Assembly (NCBI GenBank): GCA_027924645.1
Contig: BSBN01000040.1
Coordinates: 2,232,001-2,296,000, forward strand
Length of the DNA stretch: 64,000 bases
Origin: Cunninghamia lanceolata
Taxonomy: Eukaryota > Streptophyta > Pinopsida > Cupressales > Cupressaceae
Reading direction: 5' to 3'
Shown: in pieces, positions 49,265 through 60,789 of the stretch
Position numbering within the stretch: the stretch's first letter is position 1
How the letters are laid out: every line of letters begins with the position of its first letter
The notes under the pieces: model-generated
Databases searched by the model: none
Told to the model about the DNA's origin: nothing
What the model saw: only the letters and a program-made list of their open reading frames with translations
Translations under genes and position numbers: made by a program

Positions 49265-51322
49265 TTTGTCTACGTGACATGGAAGAAGATTAGATTAATT
49301 GGTGTATTTTATCAATTTAATGATTTAATCAAATTTAGAAGGGGTAAAGTAATAATGATAGCTACTATAATTGTTATTTAGTTGAATTAAGTAAACATGC
49401 TTTAGAATATTTAAATAATGGCTTCCACTATGCTAATTTTATTAGTATCATGATCACCTAGTCTAGACTATTATTAATGGTGGATAGGGTAGATGAGTCA
49501 TTTAATTAAGATAATTTAGGGAGAATAAGTTATGGCTTGGCTAAAATTTACATGATAGGGTTAACTTGATCCTTTTGGGGGATTGTTAGGACTTTCGCAA
49601 ATAAAGTATTAGAAACCTCAATCGAACTTGTTGTGTGAGCTTTGAGTCAAGAGTATGTTGTCCTTGAAGCATAGTAATGGTTGTCCTAAGTTAGTCATAA
49701 TTACCCTTCTTCACGCGTTGGGCTTGAGTAGGTTTCATTTCCTACGTTAAGGCATTAAGCATGTGGTCAATTAAACAACTTGTATTAGGATAAGAGCACC
49801 AACATTCCTGCTCCCCTTCAAGTGGCTCTCAAGCCACATAGTGAGAATTTTGGGTGGGAAAAGTTTCTACCTTTGACGTGTTTGCAAATTTATTTCTTTT
49901 ATGCATTGTAATTTTTATAAATTTCTTTCTTTTGTGCATTGTAATTTTTATAAATATTTTATAACCAACAGTATAATGATTTTAAAATTTTGCATTTGGC
50001 TATTTAGCCGATTAGATTGATGTATTCCCTGGCCTTGGGAATCTTGATTTATTTGGAGTGTTTTATGTGAGTGGCCATATTTGAAGTTTTTGGTTTTAGT
50101 GTTTATATTTTTGGTTATATTGATTTGAGGCCGTGTTTTGTTAATACTGTTGGTTGTTATAAGAACCTTTGTGTATGTTGTTTTTCATGAAAGGAAAGGT
50201 TATGTAAGTAATTGGGGAGCTAGAAGATGGTGGCTTAGAAGTCTTGAAAATTTTAGGCTAACTAGTTTTAGTCCTAGTTCGTGTAATCTCTAAAGGACAC
50301 ATAATGGTCCCTTCATAGGGGTAGTAGTATTCTTGGGCTTTGTGTTAATTAAAGTAGCCCTCGCCCTAAGTGTTAGCTGGTTTCACTGTAACTTTGAAAC
50401 ACAAGTTAGTGCATTTAGTGAAATCTAGTAATGTTTGTCTTTGCCTCCTAGTGAAGACTACATGTCAGTAAGAAAAAGTTGACATTATCAACCTAACTAG
50501 AGGCAACCTTACCTAATGTCCTGTAGTGATGATTGTTGTAACAACATAACAACATTTTTGTCTGGGTGAAGTGCGGTACCTAAATTTCATAGTGCAATTA
50601 TCAACTAAAGAAACTAAATTAGCTTAAACATAGTTAGCAATGGAGGTTAATGCATCTAATGTAGATTTTATTAAAATCATCTCATATTGCCCCATTTCGG
50701 AAGGAGATTGGAGTATATATAGATTACACCACTTATTGACCATTGCAATAATAATAATGTTGTTTTTCTTAATCAAATCCCCTCATGGGTAGTTTCCATC
50801 CAAAAATAAGTTATCTGGTGATTGCTGATCCTTACTCAACTGTATAGTCTTAGAGTACTGAGACGTTGTCATGAAGATTCAACTTTAGTACTGGTACAAG
50901 CCTATAACTGTATAACAAGGGTTGAACAAGTAGTTCTAAAATACATATATATCACAAAGTAATTGAACTAACTCAAAATTTTATCCATTGATCCCTTCCT
51001 TATGAAATATTGTAGTCCTTAATTAGTAAAAGAGGCAATCTTTTGTGTTAATAGGTAATCGGTAGAGGTTGAACTGTTTAAATTCATCTATCAAAGTATA
51101 CCTTATATTAACCGATTAGTCATATAAAAGATATTGAGATGAAAACTAAATATATTGTATTACTCAAAAGAAGTGAATTTTGGAAGTTCTAGTTTTATAA
51201 GATTGTGAACAATAACTGTCGTTTTGTATGTATAAACAAGAAGTGGTTTTTCCTTTGTGAATCTTATCCTTTGTTTTCTATTGGGCATGAAGATTATACT
51301 AAGGTACTTGGTAGTTGTCAAC
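49265..51322. other. AT-rich spacer between the copia solo LTR and the third gypsy element
   Basis: A short tandem duplication (about 33 bp, TGCATTGTAATTTTTATAA, near 49890-49960) is visible. No gene is recognised. Confidence 0.45.
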
Positions 51323-54300
51323 TATCATGTCTCATTTTTGTGGACTATATTATTATTCTAGATTAGAGAACAATTATTGTGATTGACTTTTACCTTAAAG
51401 TAATTTTATGTGTGTAGGTAATTATCATGAGTTTATATTGATGAAAATTGGAAAAATTGATTTAAATGTTAAATATTATTGATGTGATTACAATGATTTG
51501 CTTTGGCTATGTTTTTAGAGACACTAACCTATTGATGTCAAGTTGAGTACAAATGAATCCAGGTACTCGTTGAAGACAAGAACATGGTTGAGGTAGAGGT
51601 GTTCTAGCCACTTGGCAAGAAATAATGGGATGGTTTACGCTGATGCAATCACACACTCACGTAGTCTCATATGCATTGTCGAATGGATTATTTTTATGCA
51701 TCAATGTGTGGTTGATAAGTGTGATTGATAGTTTAATATTTGGAAAATATTGTGTTTTCAATTGCTACAATAGTTTACTTTAAATACATTATTTTATTAA
51801 ATGGAGTGACCATTAAATTTTAATGGAATATTTAAATTAGTGTAGCTAAAATGATTTAAATAAATAAATGCTTTTCTATTTTCATGATTTTAGATGTTTG
51901 GAAGACAATATGTTAATTGAAGATCTAAATAATTATATTAAATTATAATAAATGTATATATATTTATATTATATTTCACTTCTTGATTTATTTAAAGTAC
52001 TTATGATTGTGTTTTTATAAAACAATAGTTAATTATATTAGCAATAATGTTATTATATTTAGAAAATGAATAAAATAATTAAAATTTACTTACTGTCACT
52101 CTTGAGGGATAGTAAGCTAACTTAAATAGCTATTATTTAATTTTAAATAAGAAAGATTTTGAGTTTTATATTGTTTTTCTCATGCAAACTAAAAATAAGA
52201 ACTTTAGTTCTTTAAACCTAAAGGAGATCGCCAAAATTAGGGAGACAATTTGGATAAAAGATAAGATCTTGAGTAGAAAGAAAACCACAGAGAATTTGAG
52301 CAGAGAAGGGCATTTTCAGAGCAACAGAGTGGACATGGTTCTAGTTAGACAGCGACAGGAAAGAATTGCTGGTAACTACAACTAGATTTGACTCTCTTGT
52401 TTGGCAATCGATCCAGGTATTCCTCTCATGTTTGTATTGATTAAAAAGTTTGTTAAAATGGAAAGAGAACATAAGAAATTTGCCTGTGTCTTACTTGCTT
52501 TGGCCTGTAAATTTGAGCCGACATTTTTCCTTATTTCCTGTTGGGCATGTGTTATTTCTGGCTGCATGTGTTTTTAGGCTAGCTATTTTCCTTAGGCTGG
52601 CTGTTGACTGTTGGGCGCCATTTTTATTGGTCATTTTTTCTTCCACCTTGAGTGATATTACCCTGCTAAAATAGATTGAACTACCTTCTATTCTACCCTG
52701 TAGCTATTTTTGCTAAGGAAATCATTTTCCTTGTGTGTTGTCAACTTGCCTTTCATTCTATCTCTTCTCTCTTTCAGTCTAGGTGGCGTCTTATTCATTC
52801 TGGGTGACTAGAATGGGATCAACCTATTGGAGTTGGGTCTCTTTATCTTCTAACCTACTCTTTTATTTTTTATTCTAGTCTCCTAGAAACTCTCCAAACC
52901 ATGGTGATTTATCTCTGTAGCTATGCCTAACAAATCGCCTTATTCAGATCTTGAGTTTTACTTTGAAAACAATGAGTTATCCAAATCCCTAATTACTGTT
53001 TAAATTTATTCTCTATCAGAAAAAAATATGATTGTATTACTTTCTTTATGCTTGCTGAAATCAGTTCTATGTTATAAATCGACCTTACTATGAGTGAAAT
53101 TCATATTCTTAAAAATAGAAAAGAAAACTATTATTATCTCCATAGACACATTCCTCAGTTGTTGTTGTGTTAAACATTGTTTTGAACCATTATCTTAGAT
53201 GACAATAGACTATTACAAACTCTATATATATTTATTTTTAAACTATGTCACAGCTCCTGTCACTGAAATGACATGAGGGTTATTGAATGTTACTTTTAAA
53301 CTTATTGAATAAACTGAGTAGTTTGAATGTCACAGAAATGATAGTAGGTTTGAATAAAATTGAGAATGACTTTTATACAAAGAATTGTGACTGAAATGGA
53401 TTAGAAATTATATAAATTTGATAACCTTATGAATGCAATTGTTTGAACAAAAGATGGATTACTAGTTGGAAAGAGTATTTTCCTTGATTGATGTTTTGGG
53501 AAAAAGGGATTTTTATGATTTATTGATGAAATTTGATTCTTTTATGTTATCATTGTTTACTTGCTCCTTGGGGAAAGAGGTAGTTTTTATCTAAGAATAT
53601 ACTGGGTTACTTTCTAGGCTAGGATGCAGAATGTGGATTTTTAGAGATGGCTTTTCCTCTTTTCGGGAATTGAACCAAGTTACTATTTAAAGGATTAGAT
53701 CTAATCGAGATGACATTGAAATAGATGTTTATTTGTCTAGCAAACTTATTTATATATATCTCTTCCACATCCTGTTGTGAGACAATTTGCTTTTCATTAT
53801 TTACAATTGCACATTCAGACATCAGGGTTGCATCGGGTGTTCCCTCTTGCCAGTTGTTTCCAGGTAGCTAGATATTTTGTGCAGGGCTGGGTTTCCTTCG
53901 TTTCATGAAGGGATCTAGGCAAGTGTAATTACATCATGGTTGGGTTGAAAAAGCACCTGGGCCATGTTCCTGTCTCTTGGCTCGCAGGTGGTGGACCACT
54001 TGGTTCGTGCGACTGATGAGTGTATTGATTTATTGATTATTGTTGTACTTGATTATTGTAACTTGAATTTTGGATGTAATATGGCAAGATTGCCCATGGA
54101 TTTTTGTATATTATTTATAGTGCTTGTACATGGATTGAGCACACGATTTTGTGAGATTAATGACATTATGATTCATATTTATGAGATTATTCATTTTACT
54201 TGAGATGTTGTAATTAAGCGGATTAATTACACCCATTTTATCTTTTGTATTTTAATTAAGTGGATTAATTACATCTTTTTACTTTGGATATTGTGATGTT

Positions 54301-54357
54301 GTATTTAAGTGGATTATTTACTTCATTTACTTTTGTGATGAAATCGAGGGCTTTACA
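51323..54357 (+). repeat. 5' LTR (about 3.0 kb) of the third gypsy element
   Basis: Matches the sequence from 63718 to the window end. The start is TATCATGTCTC here against TGTCACGTCTC in the 3' LTR, so the terminal TG has become TA and a CG has become TG. It ends GGGCTTTACA, three bases before the PBS. Reading frames inside are incidental. Confidence 0.9.
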
Positions 54358-54360
54358 TTT

Positions 54361-54372
54361 TGGCATCAGAGC
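54361..54372 (+). promoter_or_regulatory. Primer-binding site, Met-tRNA-like with one mismatch
   Basis: TGGCATCAGAGC differs from the usual TGGTATCAGAGC at the fourth base. It directly follows the 5' LTR. Confidence 0.85.
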
Positions 54373-54452
54373 TCTAGGTTGAACACTAGGGCATCTATTT
54401 TTCTTTTGGGACTATTGTGCTAAAGTTGTGAATTTGGTACAGATTATCCATC

Positions 54453-55500
54453 ATGAATACTAGAAACACTGATTGAGGTGAAGGATCAGGAATTGGTTAA
54501 GGTAGAGGAAACCATGGAGGTGCACGTGGAGGTGCTCATGGTGGTCAAAATGTTAGGGATCGTGGAGATGCTAGTAATGATCAAGATGGAAGATTGGAGC
54601 GTATTCTTGCTCTCTTGACCCAACAGGACACAGGGATGAATGTTCTCGAATAGGAGATTAGAGGAATTCCTAGAGGACATAATGCTAATGAAAATCCAAG
54701 GGTTGAGGTACAAAATGAAAATCCAAGGATAGAATTTCAAGTCCCCGAAGTTGGAGCTAATGATATAAATCAAGCAAATATTGTAGAAGAATTGGGGAAA
54801 GACCTCAAGAAAGTATCACCGCCAAAATTTGATGGAAAGACAATTGGAGATGGAGCTGAATCTTGGATAATAGAAATCAAGAAATACTTTGGACTCCAAA
54901 ACCTTTCGGATCACATGAAGGCAATATGGGGATCTTACTAGTTGACTAGAGAAGCAACAACATGGTGGGATAATGAGAAGGCATATAAGAAGCTGCTACC
55001 TGGTGAAATAACTTGGGAGATTTTCTTGCAACTATTCAGAAAAAGATGGTTACCACAGTTATTCTTTGACAAGAAGATGACAGAGTTTCAAAATTTGATT
55101 CAAGGAGGTATGACCATAACCAGTTATTGGGAAAGGTTTTCTCATCTACTTAAGTATGTTCCTCAATATCAGACAGATGAGAGATTTTGGATCAGGAAGT
55201 TTATTTTGGGATTAAGGCCTTAGATTGGAGCAGAGGTAGACATTCATAATCCACTCACTATGGATGCAGTTTTTGAGAAAGCAATTAAGCAATAGTAGAA
55301 GTTACAACAAGCAACCAGTTACTGTAAGCAAAGAGATGCAAAGTTTGCTAATAAGAAACCTTAGAATAACAACCAAGGTAATAATAGGCAGATCAGGAAT
55401 CAAAGGGAAAGAGCTGAAGGATCGAGAGCACCTAAGGGTGGATGCTATACTTGTGGAGGAGAGAATTATGCAAATGCTTGTCCACATAAAAGGGGAAACA
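54453..55500 (+). pseudogene. Gag with zinc knuckle lacking its His
   Basis: Opens MNTRNTD and a Gly/Arg-rich N-terminus (GGARGGAHGGQNVRDRG). The retrotransposon Gag core contains GAESWIIEIKKYFGLQNLSD, then ATTWWDNEKAYK and the LLPGEITWEIFLQLFRKRWL block. The knuckle at 55443-55481 reads CYTCGGENYANACP, where the family has an extra His between Asn and Tyr; one codon is missing. Stops are few (TAG at SY-stop-LTREA, RP-stop-IGAE and others). Confidence 0.88.
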
Positions 55501-55599
55501 AGAATCAGCAAGGAGCACCTCAACATCATATTCATGCTGCAGTGGACAATCGATAAGCAAATTTTCAAGTAGCACCTATTTAGTTTCAAGGTAAGCTCT

Positions 55600-56168
55600 A
55601 TGGACTACCTGTTTCTATTTTAATTGATACTGATGCCACAGAATGTTTTATAGATCCTAGAGTAGTATCTAAGTTATCTATTAGATCTGGTCATATGGAA
55701 AACTCTTGGATGGTACAATATGGAAATAGTGTAGAAAAAAGAGTAGACTCATGTCTAGCATGCAGTGAGTTAGAGCTTCCTAGTTTTCAGACACAATTAA
55801 ATTTGTATGTAGCACCTTTGGGCTCTTATGATGTAATCTTGGGAATCAACTAGTTAGCTAAACATAAGTCTCTAGTAAACTGTGAAGACAAAGTTGTTAG
55901 ATATTTGGATGACCTAGAGAATCAAGTGCAAATTAATGGATCTAAGAGACCTTTAGAGCTTAGACAAATCTCAGCTATGCAATTGAAGAAAGCCAAGAGG
56001 AAAGGGTTTGCAATCTATGTTGTCCAAGTAAAGGATCTTGACAAAGAAGAACCAGTATTCAATGACTACCCAATCCTTAGAGATTTTAGAGATGTATTCC
56101 GTATAGAGTTGACAGAGTTACCACCAAAGAGAGAATTTGACTTCTCGATTGATTTGCTACCAGGGACT
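55600..56168 (+). pseudogene. Aspartic protease of the third gypsy element, cut by the nested insertion
   Basis: The active site reads ILIDTDATECFIDPRVV (family: D-T-G-A-T), with Asp in place of Gly. The flap side and APLGSYDVILGIN follow, then a linker DYPILRDFRDVFRIELTELP that leads into RT in this family. At 56168 the frame is interrupted by the TG...CA insertion and resumes, in phase, at 60790. Confidence 0.85.
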
Positions 56169-57004
56169 TGTGAGACCTATTTATTTCACTCTTGCATTTT
56201 TCTTATACTATATTTATATTTTGACATGACATTTGGACTTTGGGACTGTTGATCCGGATATGCAGATTTTCTAGACTCTATCCCCTTATTTTGTTTGGTT
56301 ATATTTAGTATGTTGTGGCATGACTATATCTTGATTTTAGATTTCACTAATGATTAATTTGACATGTGATATTCATTTTGATGCCATTAGAGATATTAGT
56401 TGTGAAATTATTAAATGGAATTGTTATACGATTTTGATCTTGAATTAGTGTTTAGAAATGCAATAAAACTATAAATCTTGTATATGATGCTATGTGATTT
56501 TTAATAATGTTTTAAATGATTATGTGACATTGTGAGTGTATGCATTTCCTTGCTCCAGCTATGATGTATATGTTAGATTAATCTATTTGTTCAAGTGCGC
56601 AGGTGATTTTCCATGCCACGGAAAATTGGAGATCATCCCACACCTTTATGTGAATTCTATGTAAACCGATCTAATCCCAAGAGGGACTAAGGTCTTATGT
56701 GTATTGCATGATGATTTTTTATGATGACTGATTTTGATGTCCCTTCAGTTAGGTCTACCATTTTTAATTGATTTAAATTATGGTGTTGTGAGATGTATGT
56801 TTGATTTTACACATTTTGGTGTTTTTATTTTTGATGACATTTTCATGTGATTTTAGGCTACCTAAGGCGTTTATTATGGGCTAATTTTGATCCTAGGTTG
56901 TACCCCTAGGGTCTAGGGCCCATTTGAGCATGCTAAACCCTAGGGTAACCTCTTTCTAGTCACTTTAACTTCAGCCTGAAGTAAAGTGACGAAATTCAAA
57001 TTTA

Positions 57005-57448
57005 GGAAGGAGTGGTGAATGAGTCAAGCATTCAACCATGACTCACTCCTCCTTCCAAGTCTTTGGTTCCCTTGCCTTGAAGACTTGGGGAGTCTTCAAG
57101 ACTCCCAAGTGTGTGGAACCCATCTCCAATGCTCTCACACATGTGTGAGAGCATCTTGGAGTGAATGGGATTCCCTTGGAAAATAAGACTATGACAATTG
57201 TCATACCTTATCGTCTTGGAGTCCACCTTGTGAGATTCCTTCTCTCCACCTTTGCTCTCACATGTTTTCAAGAGCACATGTGGAGAGGGTGAGGCTTGGT
57301 GGGATGGGAGAGTGACATTTGTCACCTCCACATCCCATGGAGCTTGTAAGTGGATTGTGAGGAGGAAGGAGAAGGTGACATGTGTCACCTTCTCATTCCT
57401 CGAGGCTCTTGAGAAGAGCCTATAATACTCCCTCTTTGAGAGAGGGAG
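57005..57448. repeat. Cluster of at least nine palindromes around a TATA-like box
   Basis: Stems include GGAAGGAG/CTCCTTCC (57005-57056), CTTGAAGACT/AGTCTTCAAG (57076-57100), a perfect 22-base palindrome GCTCTCACACATGTGTGAGAGC core (57131-57152), TATGACAATTGTCATA (57190-57205), TGCTCT/AGAGCA inside CTCTCCAC/GTGGAGAG (57242-57287), GTGACA/TGTCAC (57312-57325), GAGAAGGTGACA/TGTCACCTTCTC (57369-57394), GGCTCTT/AAGAGCC (57404-57420) and CTCCCTCT/AGAGGGAG (57428-57448). They are back to back with little spacer. The stems are unrelated in sequence. Confidence 0.9.
57420..57427 (+). promoter_or_regulatory. TATA-like box of the nested LTR
   Basis: CTATAATA follows the palindrome cluster and precedes a purine/pyrimidine-rich hairpin. 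By position it could set the LTR transcript start about 25-30 bases downstream. This is inference from motif and context only. Confidence 0.45.
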
Positions 57449-58741
57449 AGGGTTCTCCATTTTTCACTTATTTTCTTTTTTGATGGCATTTTGGGGACTT
57501 AACAAGATTTGGAGGCTTGGAGGCAAGAATTGGAGAAGGTTGGAAAGCTCTACATCAACCCTCTTCCATTATTAGGCTTTCATAGGTAAGATTCAAGGCT
57601 TGAAGCCTTTCTCATGTATTTAAATTTATGTGTGTTTGTATTTTGAGTGTTTGAATATTTTTGTGTTGTGGGGTTTTTGTGGGAGTTTGTATGAGACTCT
57701 CCATTTTTGGAGAGCTCAACATGTAAGGGGTGGGAGAGGAGTGAACCTCCTCGAGGTCACCCTCTTGTTCTACTTGGCATATTTTGTGGCCATTTGAGTA
57801 TTTGGAGGTGTATGGAGATATTATTGAGAAGGCAAGAGTGCCTTGAGTTATTATTTTGTTGGGAGTATTGTCTATGGCTTGAGGCCTTGTTATTGAGATT
57901 CATGAGATTGGGTTTTTTTTTAGCGTGCACCTCTTGAGTAGAGAGTTGCCCACTCTCCTACCCACTTGAATCCATGAAATGGATTCCGTTGTGTGTCAAA
58001 CTTGGATAGGTATTCTTCCTTCTTGTGTGTGTTTTGTTTTCATTATGTTTGTGGTGTGAAACCGGGTGAGGATGGTCTCCAAGCTCGGGGGTGACCCTCT
58101 TTCGGGTCTATGGTTGGGTGGAGAGCATTTTGGTGGCTTGGAGTTTCTCTTTGGTGTTTTTTCTTTATTTGCAGGTTGGTGTTTTAGCTATGGGAGCTTG
58201 GAGGAAGAGTTTCATTTTATATGTGTTGTGTATTTTGTTTGGCTATTGAGAGCCATGGTCATTAGACCTCATTGTAAGGTTATTGTGAGAGTGGAGCTCT
58301 CTTGTGTTATTTATAAACTGAAGCCTTATATGTAAACATGATTATTGCAATGTAATATTGTTGTTTTCTTTTGTTAGTATTTCTATTCAAACATATATGA
58401 GTTGTTGTTTTGTGTTACAAATACAATAATTTATGTTGCTGTTGCATTTTGAGATCCTATAAAAGTGAGGAGAATAATGGTTGTGTATTGTAAGGGAATA
58501 AATAAACTTAATATTGTTGCTGTTGAAAAGGTTATCTTACTGTGTATTTGGAAAGGAAATGAATTCTAATATTTGTTGTGGAAGATTTTGTTGTTGGAAT
58601 TTATATTTAAAAAAAAAGGTGTCTATTCTAGCTTGTTGTTACTTTCCTTTTTATGCAAAAGAATTGTTGTAATATTCTTATAGGAAAAAAAAAAGAATTG
58701 TATGTGTGTATATTTAAATCTGAGCTATATCTCTATGTGAT

Positions 58742-58753
<12 letters not shown>

Positions 58754-58809
<56 letters not shown>

Positions 58810-58965
58810 CCCTTTGTTTATTAGTGAATCTATTTCTAAAAAAAAGAGAACTAGTTAGCCTAGTTAGCCTAGAATATATATATGTATATATATAAATATT
58901 TACGTTCACAACTAGGCTAACTAGTTCTCTCTTTTTTATAAATAGATTCACTAATAAACAAAGGG

Positions 58966-59056
<91 letters not shown>

Positions 59057-59120
59057 CTTCTTTAATATCAACTCAAGGTAAATGTTTCCTTTTATTGTAG
59101 AATATTCTACACAACAGAAC

Positions 59121-59188
<68 letters not shown>
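58754..59188. repeat. Microsatellites: (GT)n and two (AT)n tracts
   Basis: (GT)n at 58754-58806, (AT)n at about 58967-59055 and 59124-59188. The frames coding Tyr-Ile or Thr-His repeats across them are artefacts. Confidence 0.95.
58806..58969. repeat. Fold-back (MITE-like) element between microsatellites
   Basis: The arm TAATCCCTTTGTTTATTAGT (from 58806) is repeated inverted as ACTAATAAACAAAGGGATTA (ending 58969). The arms are about 60 bases each, extending to GAGAACTAGTTAGCCTAG and its complement CTAGGCTAACTAGTTCTC, around an AT-rich loop of about 45 bases. Confidence 0.85.
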
Positions 59189-59190
<2 letters not shown>

Positions 59191-59373
59191 CCACACAATA
59201 TGCTGCAATATTGAAAACTATAGAAAGAGGAAGGAAAGTTTCTTTTACTGTTTTGTTTTTACCTTGCAACAGAGCCCTAATGACCTATTGTTATTTTATT
59301 TTGTTTAAAAAAAAATGGAGCAAAGGGGGGGGGCATGGCTCTTCTTTGAATAGGGATGGGGGGGGGGACAGAC

Positions 59374-59418
59374 CCCCCACCCACCTATCCACCATTTGGT
59401 GGAAGGTGGGTGGGGCGG
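59374..59418. repeat. G/C-rich hairpin with quadruplex potential
   Basis: CCCCACCCACC pairs with GGTGGGTGGGG around an inner CCACC/GGTGG stem, and a run of nine or more G lies just upstream (about 59358-59367). Confidence 0.75.
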
Positions 59419-60720
59419 TAGACTATGTTACACTTGGCATCGGGTGCCATCTAAAATGCCTCCTTTGCCGCCGTTTACTTCGTAAACCCTTCACTGCTAT
59501 ATATTGGTCATCATTCTGCCTGCATCAATCTCAGACCTACAAACCTTGTTATATATATATATACCCTCTACATAATATATGTACATTGTGAATCATTTTG
59601 CTCCTGGGGTTTTCCCAGTTTGCTCCTATAGACATATAAAAAAAGGGTATAAATTGAAACAATCAATGCACAGTATACCTCTGTATTTTGTTCATCCATG
59701 GCTGCCCATTTTTCTTTCAAATCTAGAGAATAGAAGAGAAGAGAAGGAGAATTAGGGTTAGAAAAGAAAGCAAATAGAAAATAGGAATAGGTTTAGGGCA
59801 TTTGTGTTTGAGAGTAATATTTTATTTGGGAGCCCTTTTAGGGTTGTAGGGAAATTAGTTTATTTTTTTTATTTATTGCTTTTATGTGTGCACGGAAAAT
59901 TTGTTTCCCCATCTTTTTTATTTTAATTATCTTGGTGGGAATAATTATAACACTTGCCCTTAATGTATTTCTATGGGTTTTAGCTTAGTGGGCCCAAAAT
60001 TAAACCTAGCCTTTTTATTTATCCTTATGGATTTTAGAGGAAATTGGATGAGGGAAATTATATTAATTTGAGCATATTTGTATAATAATAGTATTGTATT
60101 AAAATTTAAAAGATGGGTTTTGTTTTTAAATTTGTTTGGCTAATATTAGAGTAAGGGTAAAATAGTTAATTGGTTAGATTATCATTTTGATTAAAAAGGG
60201 GTGTTTGGGATAATTTATGCTTATGAGTGTATTTTAAATTTTGATTTAATTTTCTCATAAATGGTTTAACTAGGAAATCTTTTTAATTATTTTCTATGAA
60301 CGCTAATAAGGCATTATGCTGCCGGATTTTTCTGGAATCTAGGGTCGAATAATTAAGTGTTTTTATTACGCATTTTAATAATATTTTAATTGTTTATGCA
60401 ATATAATTATGTTTTAGATGAATTTTATTTTAATCTTATTTTTCTATAGTGTTAGGGATTTGGATTTCGACAATCCCTCCTCTTCACTTAGGAATCTTAG
60501 GGTTAGCTTCAAATTAGATCCTAACCCTATTGGTGACACTCCTCACGTCGCATAACCCCCTAGTCAAATTACATCTCATAGGGGTTGCGAAAGGTGTTTG
60601 CATTACCCCGTTGATCAATTGACCTGTTTACACCTTTGTGTGTATGCCACCGAGCATGCTAATGCATGCGAGTGGGTTTCTAGGGTAGCGTGGAAAAGTT
60701 TTTGATAATTCATGTCACGA

Positions 60721-60781
60721 CCACATGAAAAATGTGGACATGACACGTGTGTTGTGTGTTGTGACCACATGGGAAATGTGG
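60721..60781. repeat. Twin hairpins at the end of the nested LTR
   Basis: CCACAT-gaaaa-ATGTGG at 60721-60737 and CCACAT-gggaa-ATGTGG at 60765-60781 share a stem and are followed by related GACATGACA and GGAATGACA. The second ends 8 bases before the LTR terminus. Confidence 0.85.
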
Positions 60782-60789
60782 GAATGACA

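Larger units (their letters stand above)
56169..60789. mobile_element. Nested 4.6-kb LTR-class insertion (solo LTR or non-autonomous), TSD GGACT
   Basis: It begins TGTGAGACC and ends GGGAATGACA. The five bases GGACT occur on both sides (56164-56168 and 60790-60794). It has no PBS, no polypurine tract and no protein domain that I can see, and no obvious pair of internal LTRs, so a very long solo LTR is the simplest reading. It resembles the insertion starting at 32714. It carries a palindrome cluster (57005-57448), a TATA-like box, microsatellites, a fold-back element and a G-rich hairpin. Confidence 0.85.

Noticed and set aside
49576..49620. Polypurine tract and LTR start (TTTTGGGGGATTGTTAGGAC) downstream of the orphan ORF
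   Set aside because: No matching 5' LTR start was found upstream of 46432, so the pairing could not be supported.
58733..59269. Long frames of Thr-His or Ile-Tyr repeats
   Set aside because: They are translations of (GT)n and (AT)n microsatellites with no start context or flanking coding sequence.
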